A stretch of DNA of 64,000 bases from Aquimarina aquimarini (GTDB taxonomy: Bacteria; Bacteroidota; Bacteroidia; Flavobacteriales; Flavobacteriaceae): the NCBI RefSeq assembly GCF_900299535.1, contig NZ_OMKE01000023.1, forward strand, positions 372,001 to 436,000, read 5' to 3'. Positions 18,104 to 27,641 of the stretch are shown in pieces. The notes beneath the pieces are model-generated. The model searched no databases. It was given only the letters and a program-made list of their open reading frames with translations, and was not told the origin of the DNA. Numbering within the stretch: position 1 is the stretch's first letter; each line of letters starts with the position of its first letter. Made by a program: the position numbers and the translations under genes.

Positions 18104-18512
18104 GAAATTAAATACAATAATGTTGGTAGATGATGATAGTAATACAAATCTATATAATGAGTATATTATTAATAGGTTGAATATTTTTGAAGAAATAAAG
18201 ATTTTTCAGAATGGTAAACATGCATTAGAGTTTTTGATAACCAAAGATGAGAAAGGTAAATTCCCGCAACCTGAAATTATATTTTTGGATATAAATATGC
18301 CAATAATGAATGGCTGGGAGTTTTTAGATGAATACAAAGAATTGACAAAAGGGCAACAAGCAGATATCTTGATAGCAATGCTAACTTCATCAATGAATAC
18401 TGAGGATAGTGAGAAAGCGCTCAGTAGTGGAGTTGTCAAAGAATTTATTCATAAACCTCTGATTGAAGATAGAATTAAAGAAATAATAGATAAATATTTT
18501 TTAAAGGATTAA
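18096..18512 (+). CDS. Receiver-only response regulator paired with the upstream kinase
   Basis: 138 residues, a single REC domain with no output domain. The acid pocket is MLVDDDSNTNLY, the phosphorylated Asp is in IIFLDINMPIMNGWEF (about residue 64), Thr/Ser is in MLTSSMN, and Lys-Pro is in IHKPLI. It starts 8 nt inside the kinase gene, so kinase and receiver are made together. The output must be protein-protein or further phosphotransfer. It resembles the receivers at 23.7 and 24.4 kb. Confidence 0.92.
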   Translation: MDKKLNTIMLVDDDSNTNLYNEYIINRLNIFEEIKIFQNGKHALEFLITKDEKGKFPQPEIIFLDINMPIMNGWEFLDEYKELTKGQQADILIAMLTSSMNTEDSEKALSSGVVKEFIHKPLIEDRIKEIIDKYFLKD

Positions 18513-18513
18513 A

Positions 18514-18560
18514 ACTAATGGAGCAGGCTATTGTTTTAAACCTGCTCCATTGTTTTTTAA
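18514..18560. terminator. Bidirectional terminator between convergent operons
   Basis: ATGGAGCAGG (18518-18527) pairs perfectly with CCTGCTCCAT (18541-18550), followed by TGTTTTTT on plus; the complementary side has TAGTTTTAATCC on minus. It ends the kinase/receiver operon and probably also the carboxylase operon. Confidence 0.85.
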
Positions 18561-18591
18561 TACCTATACAGTCTTGGTTAACTAATTTGTT

Positions 18592-20133
18592 TTACAAAGG
18601 AATATTTCCATGTTTTCGGTTAGGTCGCTCAACTGTTTTATTCTCAAGCATACTAAACCCTTTAATTAGTTTTCTTCTGGTATTTTCTGGTAATATGACT
18701 TCATCTATAAAACCACGTTGGGCAGCTCTATATGGATTGGCAAATTTCTCTGCATACTCAGTTTCTTTCTCTGCTAGCTTGGCAGCAGGGTCATCTGCAA
18801 CTCCAATCTCTTTTCTAAAAATGATTTCACTAGCTCCTTTAGCTCCCATTACTGCAATCTCTGCAGATGGCCAGGCAAAGTTAAGATCTGCTCCAATATG
18901 CTTAGAATTCATTACATCATAAGCACCACCATAAGCTTTACGAGTAATCACTGTTACTTTGGGTACCGTAGCTTCACTTAGCGCATACAGTAATTTGGCA
19001 CCATGTACAATGATACCATTCCATTCCTGATCGGTACCAGGCAAGAATCCAGGTACATCAACCAGAACCAATAATGGGATATTAAAGCAGTCACAAAAAC
19101 GTGTAAAGCGGGCTGCTTTTTTAGAACTGTTTACATCCAAAACACCTGCCAAAAATTGAGGCTGATTCGCAACGATTCCGATACTTCTTCCGCCAAGACG
19201 GGCAAAACCAACGATAATATTTTCGGCGTAGTCTTTATGAATTTCATAGAATGAATCGGTATCGATAATCCCACCGATAACCTCATGCATATCATAGGGT
19301 TTATTAGGATTATCGGGTACAATGCTAGAAAGGTTATTTCTTACTTCATAAGTAAGCGTGTATTCTAATTTTTTAGGCTGTTCTTTATTGCTTTGTGGTA
19401 GGTAACTCAGTAGTTTTTTTACGTCTTCTAGGCATTCTATATCATTTGCAGAAGTAATATGTGCTACGCCTGATTTTGTAGAATGAGTACTGGCACCTCC
19501 TAATTCTTCAGAAGTAACCTCTTCATTAGTTACTGTTTTTACTACATTAGGTCCTGTAACAAACATATAACTGGTATCTTCTACCATCATAGTAAAATCG
19601 GTCATTGCAGGTGAATATACGGCTCCACCAGCACAAGGCCCCATAATAGCTGATATTTGAGGGATCACTCCAGAGGCTTGTACATTTTTATAGAAAATAT
19701 CTGCATATCCGCCTAAAGAGCGTACTCCTTCTTGAATTCTGGCACCACCAGAGTCATTAAGACCAATGATAGGAGCTCCTGTTTTTACTGCCATATCCAT
19801 TACTTTGCATATCTTTTCGGCATGTGTTTCTGATAATGCACCACCAAAAACTGTAAAATCTTGTGCAAAAATATAAATTAACCGTCCATTTACGGTTCCG
19901 TAGCCCGTAATGACACCATCCCCATAATAGATTTCTTTATCCATTCCAAAGTCAGTGGTACGATGAGTTACTAGAATACCAATTTCTTCAAAAGAGCCTT
20001 CATCAAGTAGATATTCAACGCGCTCACGAGCAGTTAATTTTTTCTTTTGATGTTGTTTTTTGATACGTTTTTCACCACCACCTAATTTTGCTTGTGCAAT
20101 TTTATCTTGTAACGTTTTTATTTTTGAATCCAT
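18592..20133 (-). CDS. pccB: Acyl-CoA carboxylase, carboxyltransferase subunit (propionyl-CoA carboxylase beta type)
   Basis: 513 residues, carboxyltransferase (crotonase-fold) subunit that moves CO2 from biotin to the acyl-CoA. Landmarks are [20 protein letters not shown], the oxyanion-hole stretch [17 protein letters not shown], and a second half with [17 protein letters not shown] and [14 protein letters not shown]. Length and motifs fit propionyl-CoA carboxylase beta better than AccD. It is the last gene of a three-gene minus-strand operon encoding carrier, biotin carboxylase and carboxyltransferase, 5 nt after the carboxylase stop. It feeds propionyl-CoA to methylmalonyl-CoA; acetyl-CoA as substrate cannot be excluded. 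Confidence 0.92.
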   Translation of the reverse strand: MDSKIKTLQDKIAQAKLGGGEKRIKKQHQKKKLTARERVEYLLDEGSFEEIGILVTHRTTDFGMDKEIYYGDGVITGYGTVNGRLIYIFAQDFTVFGGALSETHAEKICKVMDMAVKTGAPIIGLNDSGGARIQEGVRSLGGYADIFYKNVQASGVIPQISAIMGPCAGGAVYSPAMTDFTMMVEDTSYMFVTGPNVVKTVTNEEVTSEELGGASTHSTKSGVAHITSANDIECLEDVKKLLSYLPQSNKEQPKKLEYTLTYEVRNNLSSIVPDNPNKPYDMHEVIGGIIDTDSFYEIHKDYAENIIVGFARLGGRSIGIVANQPQFLAGVLDVNSSKKAARFTRFCDCFNIPLLVLVDVPGFLPGTDQEWNGIIVHGAKLLYALSEATVPKVTVITRKAYGGAYDVMNSKHIGADLNFAWPSAEIAVMGAKGASEIIFRKEIGVADDPAAKLAEKETEYAEKFANPYRAAQRGFIDEVILPENTRRKLIKGFSMLENKTVERPNRKHGNIPL

Positions 20134-20138
20134 ATATT

Positions 20139-21581
20139 TTATAGTGTTGGTATGCGTACTGTTTTTTGATCTTCGATATATTGTTTCATAGCAATTAGGG
20201 CAGCAACTTTGGCTTCTTCTCTTGCTTTTGACTGTATAGTATCGGTATTAAAGTATTTTTTTACGAAGTGAGTATCAAAACTACCAGATCTAAAGGCTTC
20301 ATGTTCAAAAACAAATTTGCCAAAGGGTAATGTGGTTTGTACTCCTTTGATATCGTAGTTGTTAATTGCTTTTATCATTAATTGTATAGCTTCTTCACGA
20401 GTAGCTCCATACGTAATAAGTTTAGCGAGCATAGGGTCGTAGTAAATAGGGATATCCATACCTTCTTCAAAACCATTATCTACCCGAATTCCTTTTCCAG
20501 TAGGTATTTTATAAGTTTCTAAATGACCTACACTTGGTAAAAAGTCATTTAGAGGATCTTCTGCATATATTCTTAACTCTACAGCATGTCCTTTTATTTT
20601 TAGGTCTTCTTGTTGTATAGGGAGTTTTTCGCCTCGGGCTACTTTTATTTGTAATGCTACAAGATCGGTTTCGGTAATTAATTCTGTAACTGGATGTTCT
20701 ACTTGCAATCGAGTATTCATTTCAAGAAAATAGAAATTATGATTTTCATCCAAAAGGAATTCTACTGTTCCTGCGCCAAGGTAATCACATGCTTTTGCAA
20801 CTTTGATAGCTGCTTCACCCATTTTTGCACGTAGTTTTGTAGAAAGAACTGCAGAGGGAGCTTCTTCTACGACTTTTTGATGTCGTCGTTGTACACTACA
20901 CTCTCTTTCAAAAAGGTGTACTACATTTCCGTGACTATCAGCCATCACCTGTATTTCTATATGTCGTGGTGAGGCTACATATTTTTCTATAAATACAGAG
21001 CCATCTCCAAATGCAGAAGTAGCTTCACTAATGGCTCTATTCATTTGAGATTCGAGGTCTTTTTCTTCTTCTACCACCCGCATTCCTTTTCCGCCACCAC
21101 CTGCGGAAGCCTTAATCAAAATTGGAAATCCTATTTCTGTGGCAATTTTTTTAGCTTTATCAACATCTGTAATGGCTTCATCAATACCAGGAACCATAGG
21201 AATATTATAGGCTTTTACAGCTTCTTTTGCCGCTAGTTTACTACCCATAACTTTTATAGCCTTGGATTTAGGGCCAATAAAAATGATATTGTTTTTTTCG
21301 ACCTCTTCAGCAAAGTCAGCATTTTCACTCAAGAAACCATACCCAGGATGTATAGCATCTACATTTAATTGTTTTGCAACCTCAATAATTTTGGAGCCTA
21401 ATAAATAAGATTGATTTGATGGAGCTTCACCAATACAGACTGCTTCATCAGCAAATTTTACATGAGGAGCATTTCTGTCTACGGTAGAAAATATAGCCAC
21501 TGTTTTGATTCCCATTTTACGAGCAGTGCTCATTACTCTAATTGCAATCTCACCTCTGTTTGCTATTAGTATTTTTTTCAT
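20139..21581 (-). CDS. Biotin carboxylase subunit of acyl-CoA carboxylase
   Basis: 480 residues, ATP-grasp enzyme carboxylating protein-bound biotin. It begins [17 protein letters not shown], carries the glycine-rich ATP loop [13 protein letters not shown], the catalytic [16 protein letters not shown] motif and a C-terminal [14 protein letters not shown] region. It lacks a fused biotinyl domain, which is supplied by the preceding gene (9 nt upstream). AccC-like by sequence, but the operon partner is PccB-like, so I read it as the alpha subunit of a propionyl-CoA-type carboxylase. Confidence 0.93.
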   Translation of the reverse strand: MKKILIANRGEIAIRVMSTARKMGIKTVAIFSTVDRNAPHVKFADEAVCIGEAPSNQSYLLGSKIIEVAKQLNVDAIHPGYGFLSENADFAEEVEKNNIIFIGPKSKAIKVMGSKLAAKEAVKAYNIPMVPGIDEAITDVDKAKKIATEIGFPILIKASAGGGGKGMRVVEEEKDLESQMNRAISEATSAFGDGSVFIEKYVASPRHIEIQVMADSHGNVVHLFERECSVQRRHQKVVEEAPSAVLSTKLRAKMGEAAIKVAKACDYLGAGTVEFLLDENHNFYFLEMNTRLQVEHPVTELITETDLVALQIKVARGEKLPIQQEDLKIKGHAVELRIYAEDPLNDFLPSVGHLETYKIPTGKGIRVDNGFEEGMDIPIYYDPMLAKLITYGATREEAIQLMIKAINNYDIKGVQTTLPFGKFVFEHEAFRSGSFDTHFVKKYFNTDTIQSKAREEAKVAALIAMKQYIEDQKTVRIPTL

Positions 21582-21589
21582 ATGATAGA

Positions 21590-22075
21590 TTATTCAAACT
21601 CGATTAATAATTGACCTTTATCTACAGCATCTCCTGTAGTTGCAGAAATAGATTTTATGATTCCATCTCTAGGAGAGAGAATGATATTTTCCATTTTCAT
21701 AGCTTCAAGAATAAGAAGAGGGTCATCTTCTTTTACTTCCTGTCCCGTTTTTACTTGAATATCTAGTAATAAACCTGGCATAGGAGCTTTGATTGCATTT
21801 ACTTGTTTTGAAGATCCTATAGAAAAACCCATTTCTTTGATCCTAGCATCCAATTCATCAGCAATATTTACCTGATAAGTGTTATGATTAACTCTTATGG
21901 TGTATTGTTTGGCGTTAAAATCAGATTGTACGATTTCTGTATGATATGATGTATTGTCGAGAAGTACGTGATGGGTTGTATCTAAATTAGATGTAATATC
22001 TGTTTTTAAAATATCTTCTTCGGTAACATCAAATTCAAAAACCTTATTTACACTAACTTTATATGTGCTATTCAT
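21590..22075 (-). CDS. Biotin carboxyl carrier subunit
   Basis: 161 residues. The C-terminal half is a biotinyl/lipoyl domain with the biotin acceptor Lys in LEAMKMENIIL (about residue 127) preceded by IKAPMPGLLLDIQVKTGQ. The N-terminal half (TYKVSVNKVFEFDVTEEDI, then KQYTIRVNHNTYQVNI) is the beta-rich portion found in carriers of propionyl- and oxaloacetate-type carboxylases. It is the first gene of the operon; its upstream 230 bases should hold the promoter. Confidence 0.9.
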   Translation of the reverse strand: MNSTYKVSVNKVFEFDVTEEDILKTDITSNLDTTHHVLLDNTSYHTEIVQSDFNAKQYTIRVNHNTYQVNIADELDARIKEMGFSIGSSKQVNAIKAPMPGLLLDIQVKTGQEVKEDDPLLILEAMKMENIILSPRDGIIKSISATTGDAVDKGQLLIEFE

Positions 22076-22282
22076 AGATGAGAATGTTTGATTTTTACGA
22101 TAAATATAAATATTAAAACGACCAGATAATAGTGTAAGGTTTATTTCTTTATAATTTTATGGGTATATTATAATGATTTAAGCTAAAATCCTCTTCACAC
22201 AGACGATTATAAAAACTTGCTATTAAACCTTTTGTGGTTTTTTTATGTTTGGTTGAAAATGACTAAGAGATATAATGATTAT

Positions 22283-22314
22283 GAAAAAAGGAAGAATCAT
22301 AAACTTTATGATTT
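22283..22314 (-). terminator. Terminator overlapping the 3' end of the membrane hydrolase gene
   Basis: On the minus strand AATCATAAA pairs with TTTATGATT (22295-22313) and is followed by CTTCCTTTTTTCAT. The stem includes the stop codon region of the gene ending at 22306. The remaining 200 bases up to the carboxylase operon show only a short AAACC/GGTTT stem near 22224-22239. Confidence 0.55.
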
Positions 22315-23319
22315 ATTACCAAGTATTCTGTGAAATAGTTTTTGCAATAAAGGAGAAGCTTCACCCATTTTTCTTTCTCTCTCTTTTGCAACAAGAATAC
22401 CATCTTTGTCATAAAATAACTCATAACTGAATGCAAATTTTTTTGACTCAGAATCAATTTCTAATTGTCCAAACCTTAGATCATTAAAAAATAAATGATC
22501 ATCATGTTTTTCGATGGTGTACCAACCTTCAGATAATTTAATCAACCTAATAATTAGAGGGTCATTTTTCATAGCACCAAGAAAGTGATGATTTTTAGGG
22601 AATTCAGAAAAATTGATATAGTCATCTTTATCAAAAAGAGAATAATATCCAATCAGGAAGGAGTCTTTTGTTTCAATATTAGCAGACCATAAAATACTGT
22701 TTAGAGGAGTAGGTCTTGTTTGAATCTCTTGATATGTAATGTGTTGATTTTCTAGATTTGTCCAAAAGGTAAACCAAGCATTACGTTGAAGTACTAATGT
22801 GATAATCATATATAGGCTACTAATCAATATTCCTAAATTGTTAAACAACTTTCTCTTGGGATGCGTTCTATTGTAGAACATAGCAATAATGACAAAAACT
22901 AAAAAAGGGATCGTATAGAGTGGATCTATAACAAATATATTTTTGAAAGATACTTTATAGTCAAAGGGCCAAAATAATTGGGTTCCCCAGGTTGTAAATG
23001 CATCCAGAATAGGGTGTGTGAAAAGGCCTAAAAACATAAGCCAACTCCAACCTTTCCAGTCAGCTTCTTTATTCTTGTATATCTTGGCAATCATCCAGCC
23101 TAGTATAGGGGCAGCGATTATACAAAAAATGATAGAATGAGAAAAACCACGATGTAACTCATTGGCAGTAATAGGATCAACAAAAAATTTGGATAACACA
23201 TCTAGGTCGGGAATTGTACCAGCAACAGCACCCCAAAGCATAGCTTTATTACCTACTTTTTTTCCTAGTGCGGCCTCTCCCATAGCAGCACCCAATACAA
23301 TTTGAGTTAACGAATCCAT
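22306..23319 (-). CDS. YdjM/DUF457-type membrane-bound metal-dependent hydrolase
   Basis: 337 residues. The N-terminus MDSLTQIVLGAAMGEAALG, then GAVAGTIPDLDVL, HRGFSHSIIF and FTHPILDAFTTWGTQL, are the His/Asp motifs of the DUF457 (YdjM, LexA-regulated) family. Four to five membrane helices occupy residues 60-200, and the remainder is a soluble C-terminal domain (ENQHITYQEIQTRPTP). Proposed to be a membrane-bound metal-dependent hydrolase of unknown substrate. Stands alone. Confidence 0.85.
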   Translation of the reverse strand: MDSLTQIVLGAAMGEAALGKKVGNKAMLWGAVAGTIPDLDVLSKFFVDPITANELHRGFSHSIIFCIIAAPILGWMIAKIYKNKEADWKGWSWLMFLGLFTHPILDAFTTWGTQLFWPFDYKVSFKNIFVIDPLYTIPFLVFVIIAMFYNRTHPKRKLFNNLGILISSLYMIITLVLQRNAWFTFWTNLENQHITYQEIQTRPTPLNSILWSANIETKDSFLIGYYSLFDKDDYINFSEFPKNHHFLGAMKNDPLIIRLIKLSEGWYTIEKHDDHLFFNDLRFGQLEIDSESKKFAFSYELFYDKDGILVAKERERKMGEASPLLQKLFHRILGNKS

Positions 23320-23693
23320 TCGTGTAATTAAATATTAAATCAATATTTTTTAATACATATGCTACATCTCTCAACTAGGCAAATAGATATGTATACCCCA
23401 TCTGACATCAAACACTACTATTTATATTATAATACTGAGTATTTTCTAGTGATTTTGATATGTTTCAAATGTACGTTTATTTTTAAAGTCTTTGTTGCTG
23501 TAGTATGAAATCTAACATATGAAAGTCGTTGTTTGAGTTAAGTTTTTGATATATAGAGACTTCATTCTTATTAATTAATTGTACGTCTTACCGTTTAATA
23601 TGTGTTTTTAAACGAAAACTATTTCATAAAGTTTAGTTTTATTATGGTCATTTCAAATAAGTTTATTTTCTTTGGGTGTAATTGGGAAATTAA
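23320..23693. other. Gene-free stretch between divergent genes
   Basis: About 370 bases, very AT-rich, holding the upstream regions of the membrane hydrolase and a receiver gene. No hairpin or confident promoter was found. Confidence 0.4.
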
Positions 23694-24104
23694 ATGAATA
23701 CATTGGTGAATTGTGTTTTGTTAATCGATGATGACAAAGCCACAAACTTTTTTAACGAAAGAGTTGTTACCAAACATAAAGACTTTTATCAGGTAAATAC
23801 TGTACAAAGTGGTATGGCAGCACTCGAATATTTAAACGAAGTAGAAAATAATAAGGCAACAAAGCCAGATCTTATTTTTCTCGATATTAATATGCCGGCT
23901 ATGAACGGTTGGGAGTTTTTGGTTGAATTCTCTAAGTTAAATCAAAAAGTAACAGAGGGAATTAAGGTAATCTTATTATCAACGTCTTCTAATCCAGACG
24001 ATGTAATGGCATCTGCAAAAAATCATTCTGTAGACGATTTTATTAATAAACCTTTATCTCTGGATTTACTAGATAATGTATTGACAAATCATTTTATTGA
24101 GTAA
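23694..24104 (+). CDS. Receiver-only response regulator
   Basis: 136 residues, REC domain only. Acid pocket CVLLIDDDKATNFF, phospho-Asp in LIFLDINMPAMNGWEFL, Ser/Thr in VILLSTSSN, Lys-Pro in INKPLS. All residues needed for phosphorylation are present. It stands 285 nt before a second receiver gene; an AT-rich hairpin (AAAATAAC 24195-24202 with GTTATTTT 24211-24218) lies between. The cognate kinase is probably one of the two Cph1-like kinases in this window. Confidence 0.9.
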   Translation: MNTLVNCVLLIDDDKATNFFNERVVTKHKDFYQVNTVQSGMAALEYLNEVENNKATKPDLIFLDINMPAMNGWEFLVEFSKLNQKVTEGIKVILLSTSSNPDDVMASAKNHSVDDFINKPLSLDLLDNVLTNHFIE

Positions 24105-24389
24105 TAGATAGTAACACTCTTTAATTGATTTAATTCTTTCTTTTTTACTAAAAATCAAATACTTTGATTAAGAATATTCGTTGTTTTTTTAGTTAAAATA
24201 ACGAATATATGTTATTTTGTCGTTTATTTATGTATTTTGACGTAAAGTAATTCTGTTTTTTTATTTTTTTAATTTAGTAATTTGTTTTTTTTAAGTTGCT
24301 TTGTAATAGATAGTTGTGGTTTACACAAATTCTATTTAAAAAGTGATGATGAAAAATTTATTTATCAGAATTATGATACTTGGTAGAAT

Positions 24390-24824
24390 ATGAAAAAAGC
24401 AAAATATTTTCTTTTAGTGGATGATAGTGTTTCTACTAATTTCTTTAATAAAGCAATACTACAGAAAACTGAATGTGTAGAAAAAGTACTGCTTGCAAGA
24501 AATGGTAAAGAAGCACTAGATTATATAAAATCAGGAATTACCCCAGAAGTGATTTTTCTTGATATTAATATGCCTATAATGGATGGGTGGGAGTTCTTAG
24601 AGGAATTTGAGAGATTAGACAAAAAATTAAAAAAGAGTGTAATCATCTTGATGATAGGAGCAGAACTAAGTAGAGAAGATAGAGAGAAAGCAGAAAAAAT
24701 AAAGGAAGTAAAGGAGTTTCAGGAAAAAATGTTAACCAAAGAAATTGTCTGTAAAATAGTAAAGAAATATTTTAACGAGGCAACTTCAGAGGTATGTAAA
24801 CAATTGGATAATGTAATAGCTTAA
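24390..24824 (+). CDS. Receiver-only regulator with degenerate switch residues
   Basis: 144 residues, REC fold: LLVDDSVSTNFF, phospho-Asp in VIFLDINMPIMDGWEFL. The beta-4 Thr/Ser expected after the hydrophobic strand is replaced (VIILMIGAELS), and the Lys-Pro dipeptide is FQEKMLT, so Lys is kept but Pro is lost. The switch mechanism may differ, or the protein may act as a phosphate sink. It is 30 nt upstream of the TonB receptor gene, so it is likely the first gene of a receiver, receptor, YfiR-kinase operon. Confidence 0.88.
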   Translation: MKKAKYFLLVDDSVSTNFFNKAILQKTECVEKVLLARNGKEALDYIKSGITPEVIFLDINMPIMDGWEFLEEFERLDKKLKKSVIILMIGAELSREDREKAEKIKEVKEFQEKMLTKEIVCKIVKKYFNEATSEVCKQLDNVIA

Positions 24825-24854
24825 TACAAGCATATTATAAAATTTGTAGTTGAT

Positions 24855-27641
24855 TTGAATACAAGCATAAACAATTCATTTAAATTAATAATTGATAAAC
24901 AAAGTAGTGTAATAACTAAAGAACAAATAGATAGAGAAGTAAGGTCTAAAACATACCTTATTGGTTTTCTATTTCTTTGTTCTATTTCTTTATCTTTTTC
25001 TCAATCTAGGGCTGTATTATCAGGAAATGTTTCTGATCAATTTGGCAATTTACCAGGAGCCAAAGTAGCTATTGAAGGTACTGATAAAAGTACTACAACA
25101 GATGTAAATGGTAATTATAATTTTGATGTTGATGAGGGGGAATATATTATAACTTCAAGTTTTGTTATGTATAACCCTGTTTCCAAAACAATAGATATAA
25201 AGGTAGGAGATACAACAAAGGTTGATTTTGTTTTGGAAACAGGATTCTCTATAGATCAGCCAGTTTCATTAGGGTCTAGAGCAAAACCAAAATCCCTTCT
25301 TAAAAATACAGCAGCGGTAGACATCATATCTCCGCAACAATTGACAAACTCATCAGAAGTAGAATTAAGCCATATTCTTCATTATTTTATCCCGTCTTTT
25401 CATTCTACAAATCAAACGATAGCAGATGGAACTGATCATATTGATCCTGCAACATTAAGAGGTTTAGGCCCTGATCAGGTGCTAGTTTTGGTAAATGGTA
25501 AACGTAGACATAATAGTTCGTTACTTAATGTAAATGGTACAGTTGGTAGAGGATCAGTAGGAACTGATTTTAATGCAATACCTATTGCTTCTATAGAAAG
25601 AATAGAGATATTAAGAGATGGAGCTACATCACAATATGGATCTGATGCCATTGCTGGAGTGATTAATATCATACTCAAAAAGCAAATAGAGATAATTCAA
25701 TTGGATAACCGAGTAGCTATAAATACAAAAGGAGATGGATTTAATGTCTATTCATCAGCTAATTTTGGCTTAAAAATAGGAGAAGAAGGTTATATAAATG
25801 TAACTGCAGAGTATAGAGAAAGAGAAGCTATAAATAGATCAGGAGATTATACTGGTACAGTATATTCTGATGATAGTGATGCAGATCAAAGACTGATCGA
25901 AGAAAACAACTTTTTTGATCAAACAGGGTATTCTGGTAAACAAGTAATGGAGATAGGTAGTGCCGCAACACAGAACCTTGCATTATCGTTCAACGGAGAA
26001 GTTACTATGTCTGATTATGCAAAATTTTATATGCATGGAGGAAGAAATTATAGAGAAGGAACCTCTAAAGGTTTTTATCGTTTTCCTAAAGATCAAGATA
26101 GAGTTGTTTTAGAACTTTTTCCAAATGGTTTTTCACCTGAAATACTTACAGATATTCAAGATGATGCTATTACTGGTGGTATTAGAGGAATAAAGAATGA
26201 ATGGAATGTAGATTTTAGTCATTCTATAGGAGTTAATAGATTAGATTATACGGTAAATAATTCTAATAATGCATCTATGGGTATAGCTTCTCCTAGAACC
26301 TTTTATGCAGGAGGGTTTATTTATAAGCAAAATACTACAAATCTTGATATTTCAAGAACTTTTGATTGGCTCAGTGGGGTTAATGTTGCTTTTGGAGCAG
26401 AGTTGAGGGTAGAAAATTATGAAATTATAGCAGGGGAAGAAGCTTCTTATATTAATGCGGGAAGTACATACATTAATAATATAGGAGAAGAACTACCTAG
26501 AATCGCAGGAGCTCAGGTTTTTCCTGGTTTTCAGCCTGAAAATGAATTAAATCGTTTTAGAACTAACAGCTCAGGATATTTGGATATAGAAGCCAATATG
26601 ACTGATAAATTATTAATAAGAGGGGCCGCTCGTTATGAGGCATATAATGATTTTGGAGGAAATGGTATTTGGAAACTCTCGGGCAGATATAGAATAAAAG
26701 ATGGTATTAGTGCCAGAGTAGGTTTCTCTACGGGGTTTAGAGCACCTTCTCTTCATCAAGTTTTTTTTCAGAATGTAAGCACCCAGTTTATTAATGGAGA
26801 GAGTGTACAAGTTGGAACTTTTAATAATGAAAGTGCTGTTGCTACAGAAGCTTTTGATATAGGAAGATTAAAACCAGAATTATCAAGCCATTTTAGTACA
26901 GGATTAAGTGGTAAGATTCGTGATAATCTTACCTTTAGTATTGATTATTACTTGATTAATATTGAGGATAGAATTGTTCTTTCAGGAAGATTTGAAGAGG
27001 GGTATGAAGCAATTTTAGAACCTTTTAATGTTAGTGCAGCTCAATTCTTTACTAATGCAATAGACTCTAAGACTTCTGGAGTAGATATGTCTTTATTTTA
27101 TAAAACCATAGTAGGAACAGGAGAACTCAATGCTTCTTTGAGTGCGAATATGACAAAAACCAAAGTAAAAGGACCAATAAAGGTTTCTCAGGCATTGGCA
27201 GGGCAAGAAGAAGTTCTTTTTAATAGAGAAGAAATAGCAAGAGTAGAATATGCACAACCCAATTATAAAATAAACTCGATACTTTCTTATGATGTGGGGC
27301 AATTTGGATTTCAAATGGTAAATACACTTTTTGGTAAAGTAAAATTTATTCACCCAGATGATGCAGACCCACAAAATTGGATTGTAAATGATTTTACTGG
27401 AAATATAGAGACCAGGGATCAAACGTTTTCTCCAAAATTGGTTACGAATGCAGTAATATCATATCAAATTAATGATTATATAAAATGTTCAGTAGGAGGT
27501 AATAATATCTTTAATGTATACCCCGATAAGCATACACATGCTGATAATACAGAGAATGGTAATTTTAGATATAGTAGGAGGGTTCAACAATTTGGAGTAA
27601 ATGGTGCTAATTATTATATGAGATTATTGTTAAGGTTATGA
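24855..27641 (+). CDS. TonB-dependent outer-membrane receptor with CarboxypepD-reg domain
   Basis: Up to 928 residues. The only plausible start in the open frame is TTG at 24855; the signal peptide then sits at about residues 31-50 (SKTYLIGFLFLCSISLSFSQ), an unusually late position, so the true start could be a rarer codon further in. After it come a carboxypeptidase-like beta-sandwich (AVLSGNVSDQFGNLPGAKV, about 52-130), a plug domain (LRGLGPDQVLVLVNGKRRH, IERIEILRDGATSQYGSDAIAGVIN) and a long beta-barrel ending in YYMRLLLRL. It imports or senses an unknown ligand with TonB energy. Its stop overlaps the start of the YfiR-kinase gene (ATGA), a strong sign of a shared function. Confidence 0.9.
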   Translation: MNTSINNSFKLIIDKQSSVITKEQIDREVRSKTYLIGFLFLCSISLSFSQSRAVLSGNVSDQFGNLPGAKVAIEGTDKSTTTDVNGNYNFDVDEGEYIITSSFVMYNPVSKTIDIKVGDTTKVDFVLETGFSIDQPVSLGSRAKPKSLLKNTAAVDIISPQQLTNSSEVELSHILHYFIPSFHSTNQTIADGTDHIDPATLRGLGPDQVLVLVNGKRRHNSSLLNVNGTVGRGSVGTDFNAIPIASIERIEILRDGATSQYGSDAIAGVINIILKKQIEIIQLDNRVAINTKGDGFNVYSSANFGLKIGEEGYINVTAEYREREAINRSGDYTGTVYSDDSDADQRLIEENNFFDQTGYSGKQVMEIGSAATQNLALSFNGEVTMSDYAKFYMHGGRNYREGTSKGFYRFPKDQDRVVLELFPNGFSPEILTDIQDDAITGGIRGIKNEWNVDFSHSIGVNRLDYTVNNSNNASMGIASPRTFYAGGFIYKQNTTNLDISRTFDWLSGVNVAFGAELRVENYEIIAGEEASYINAGSTYINNIGEELPRIAGAQVFPGFQPENELNRFRTNSSGYLDIEANMTDKLLIRGAARYEAYNDFGGNGIWKLSGRYRIKDGISARVGFSTGFRAPSLHQVFFQNVSTQFINGESVQVGTFNNESAVATEAFDIGRLKPELSSHFSTGLSGKIRDNLTFSIDYYLINIEDRIVLSGRFEEGYEAILEPFNVSAAQFFTNAIDSKTSGVDMSLFYKTIVGTGELNASLSANMTKTKVKGPIKVSQALAGQEEVLFNREEIARVEYAQPNYKINSILSYDVGQFGFQMVNTLFGKVKFIHPDDADPQNWIVNDFTGNIETRDQTFSPKLVTNAVISYQINDYIKCSVGGNNIFNVYPDKHTHADNTENGNFRYSRRVQQFGVNGANYYMRLLLRL

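Noticed and set aside
18518..18922. Plus-strand 134-codon frame antisense to pccB
   Set aside because: It starts inside a terminator and mirrors the codons of the carboxyltransferase gene; pccB is the real gene.
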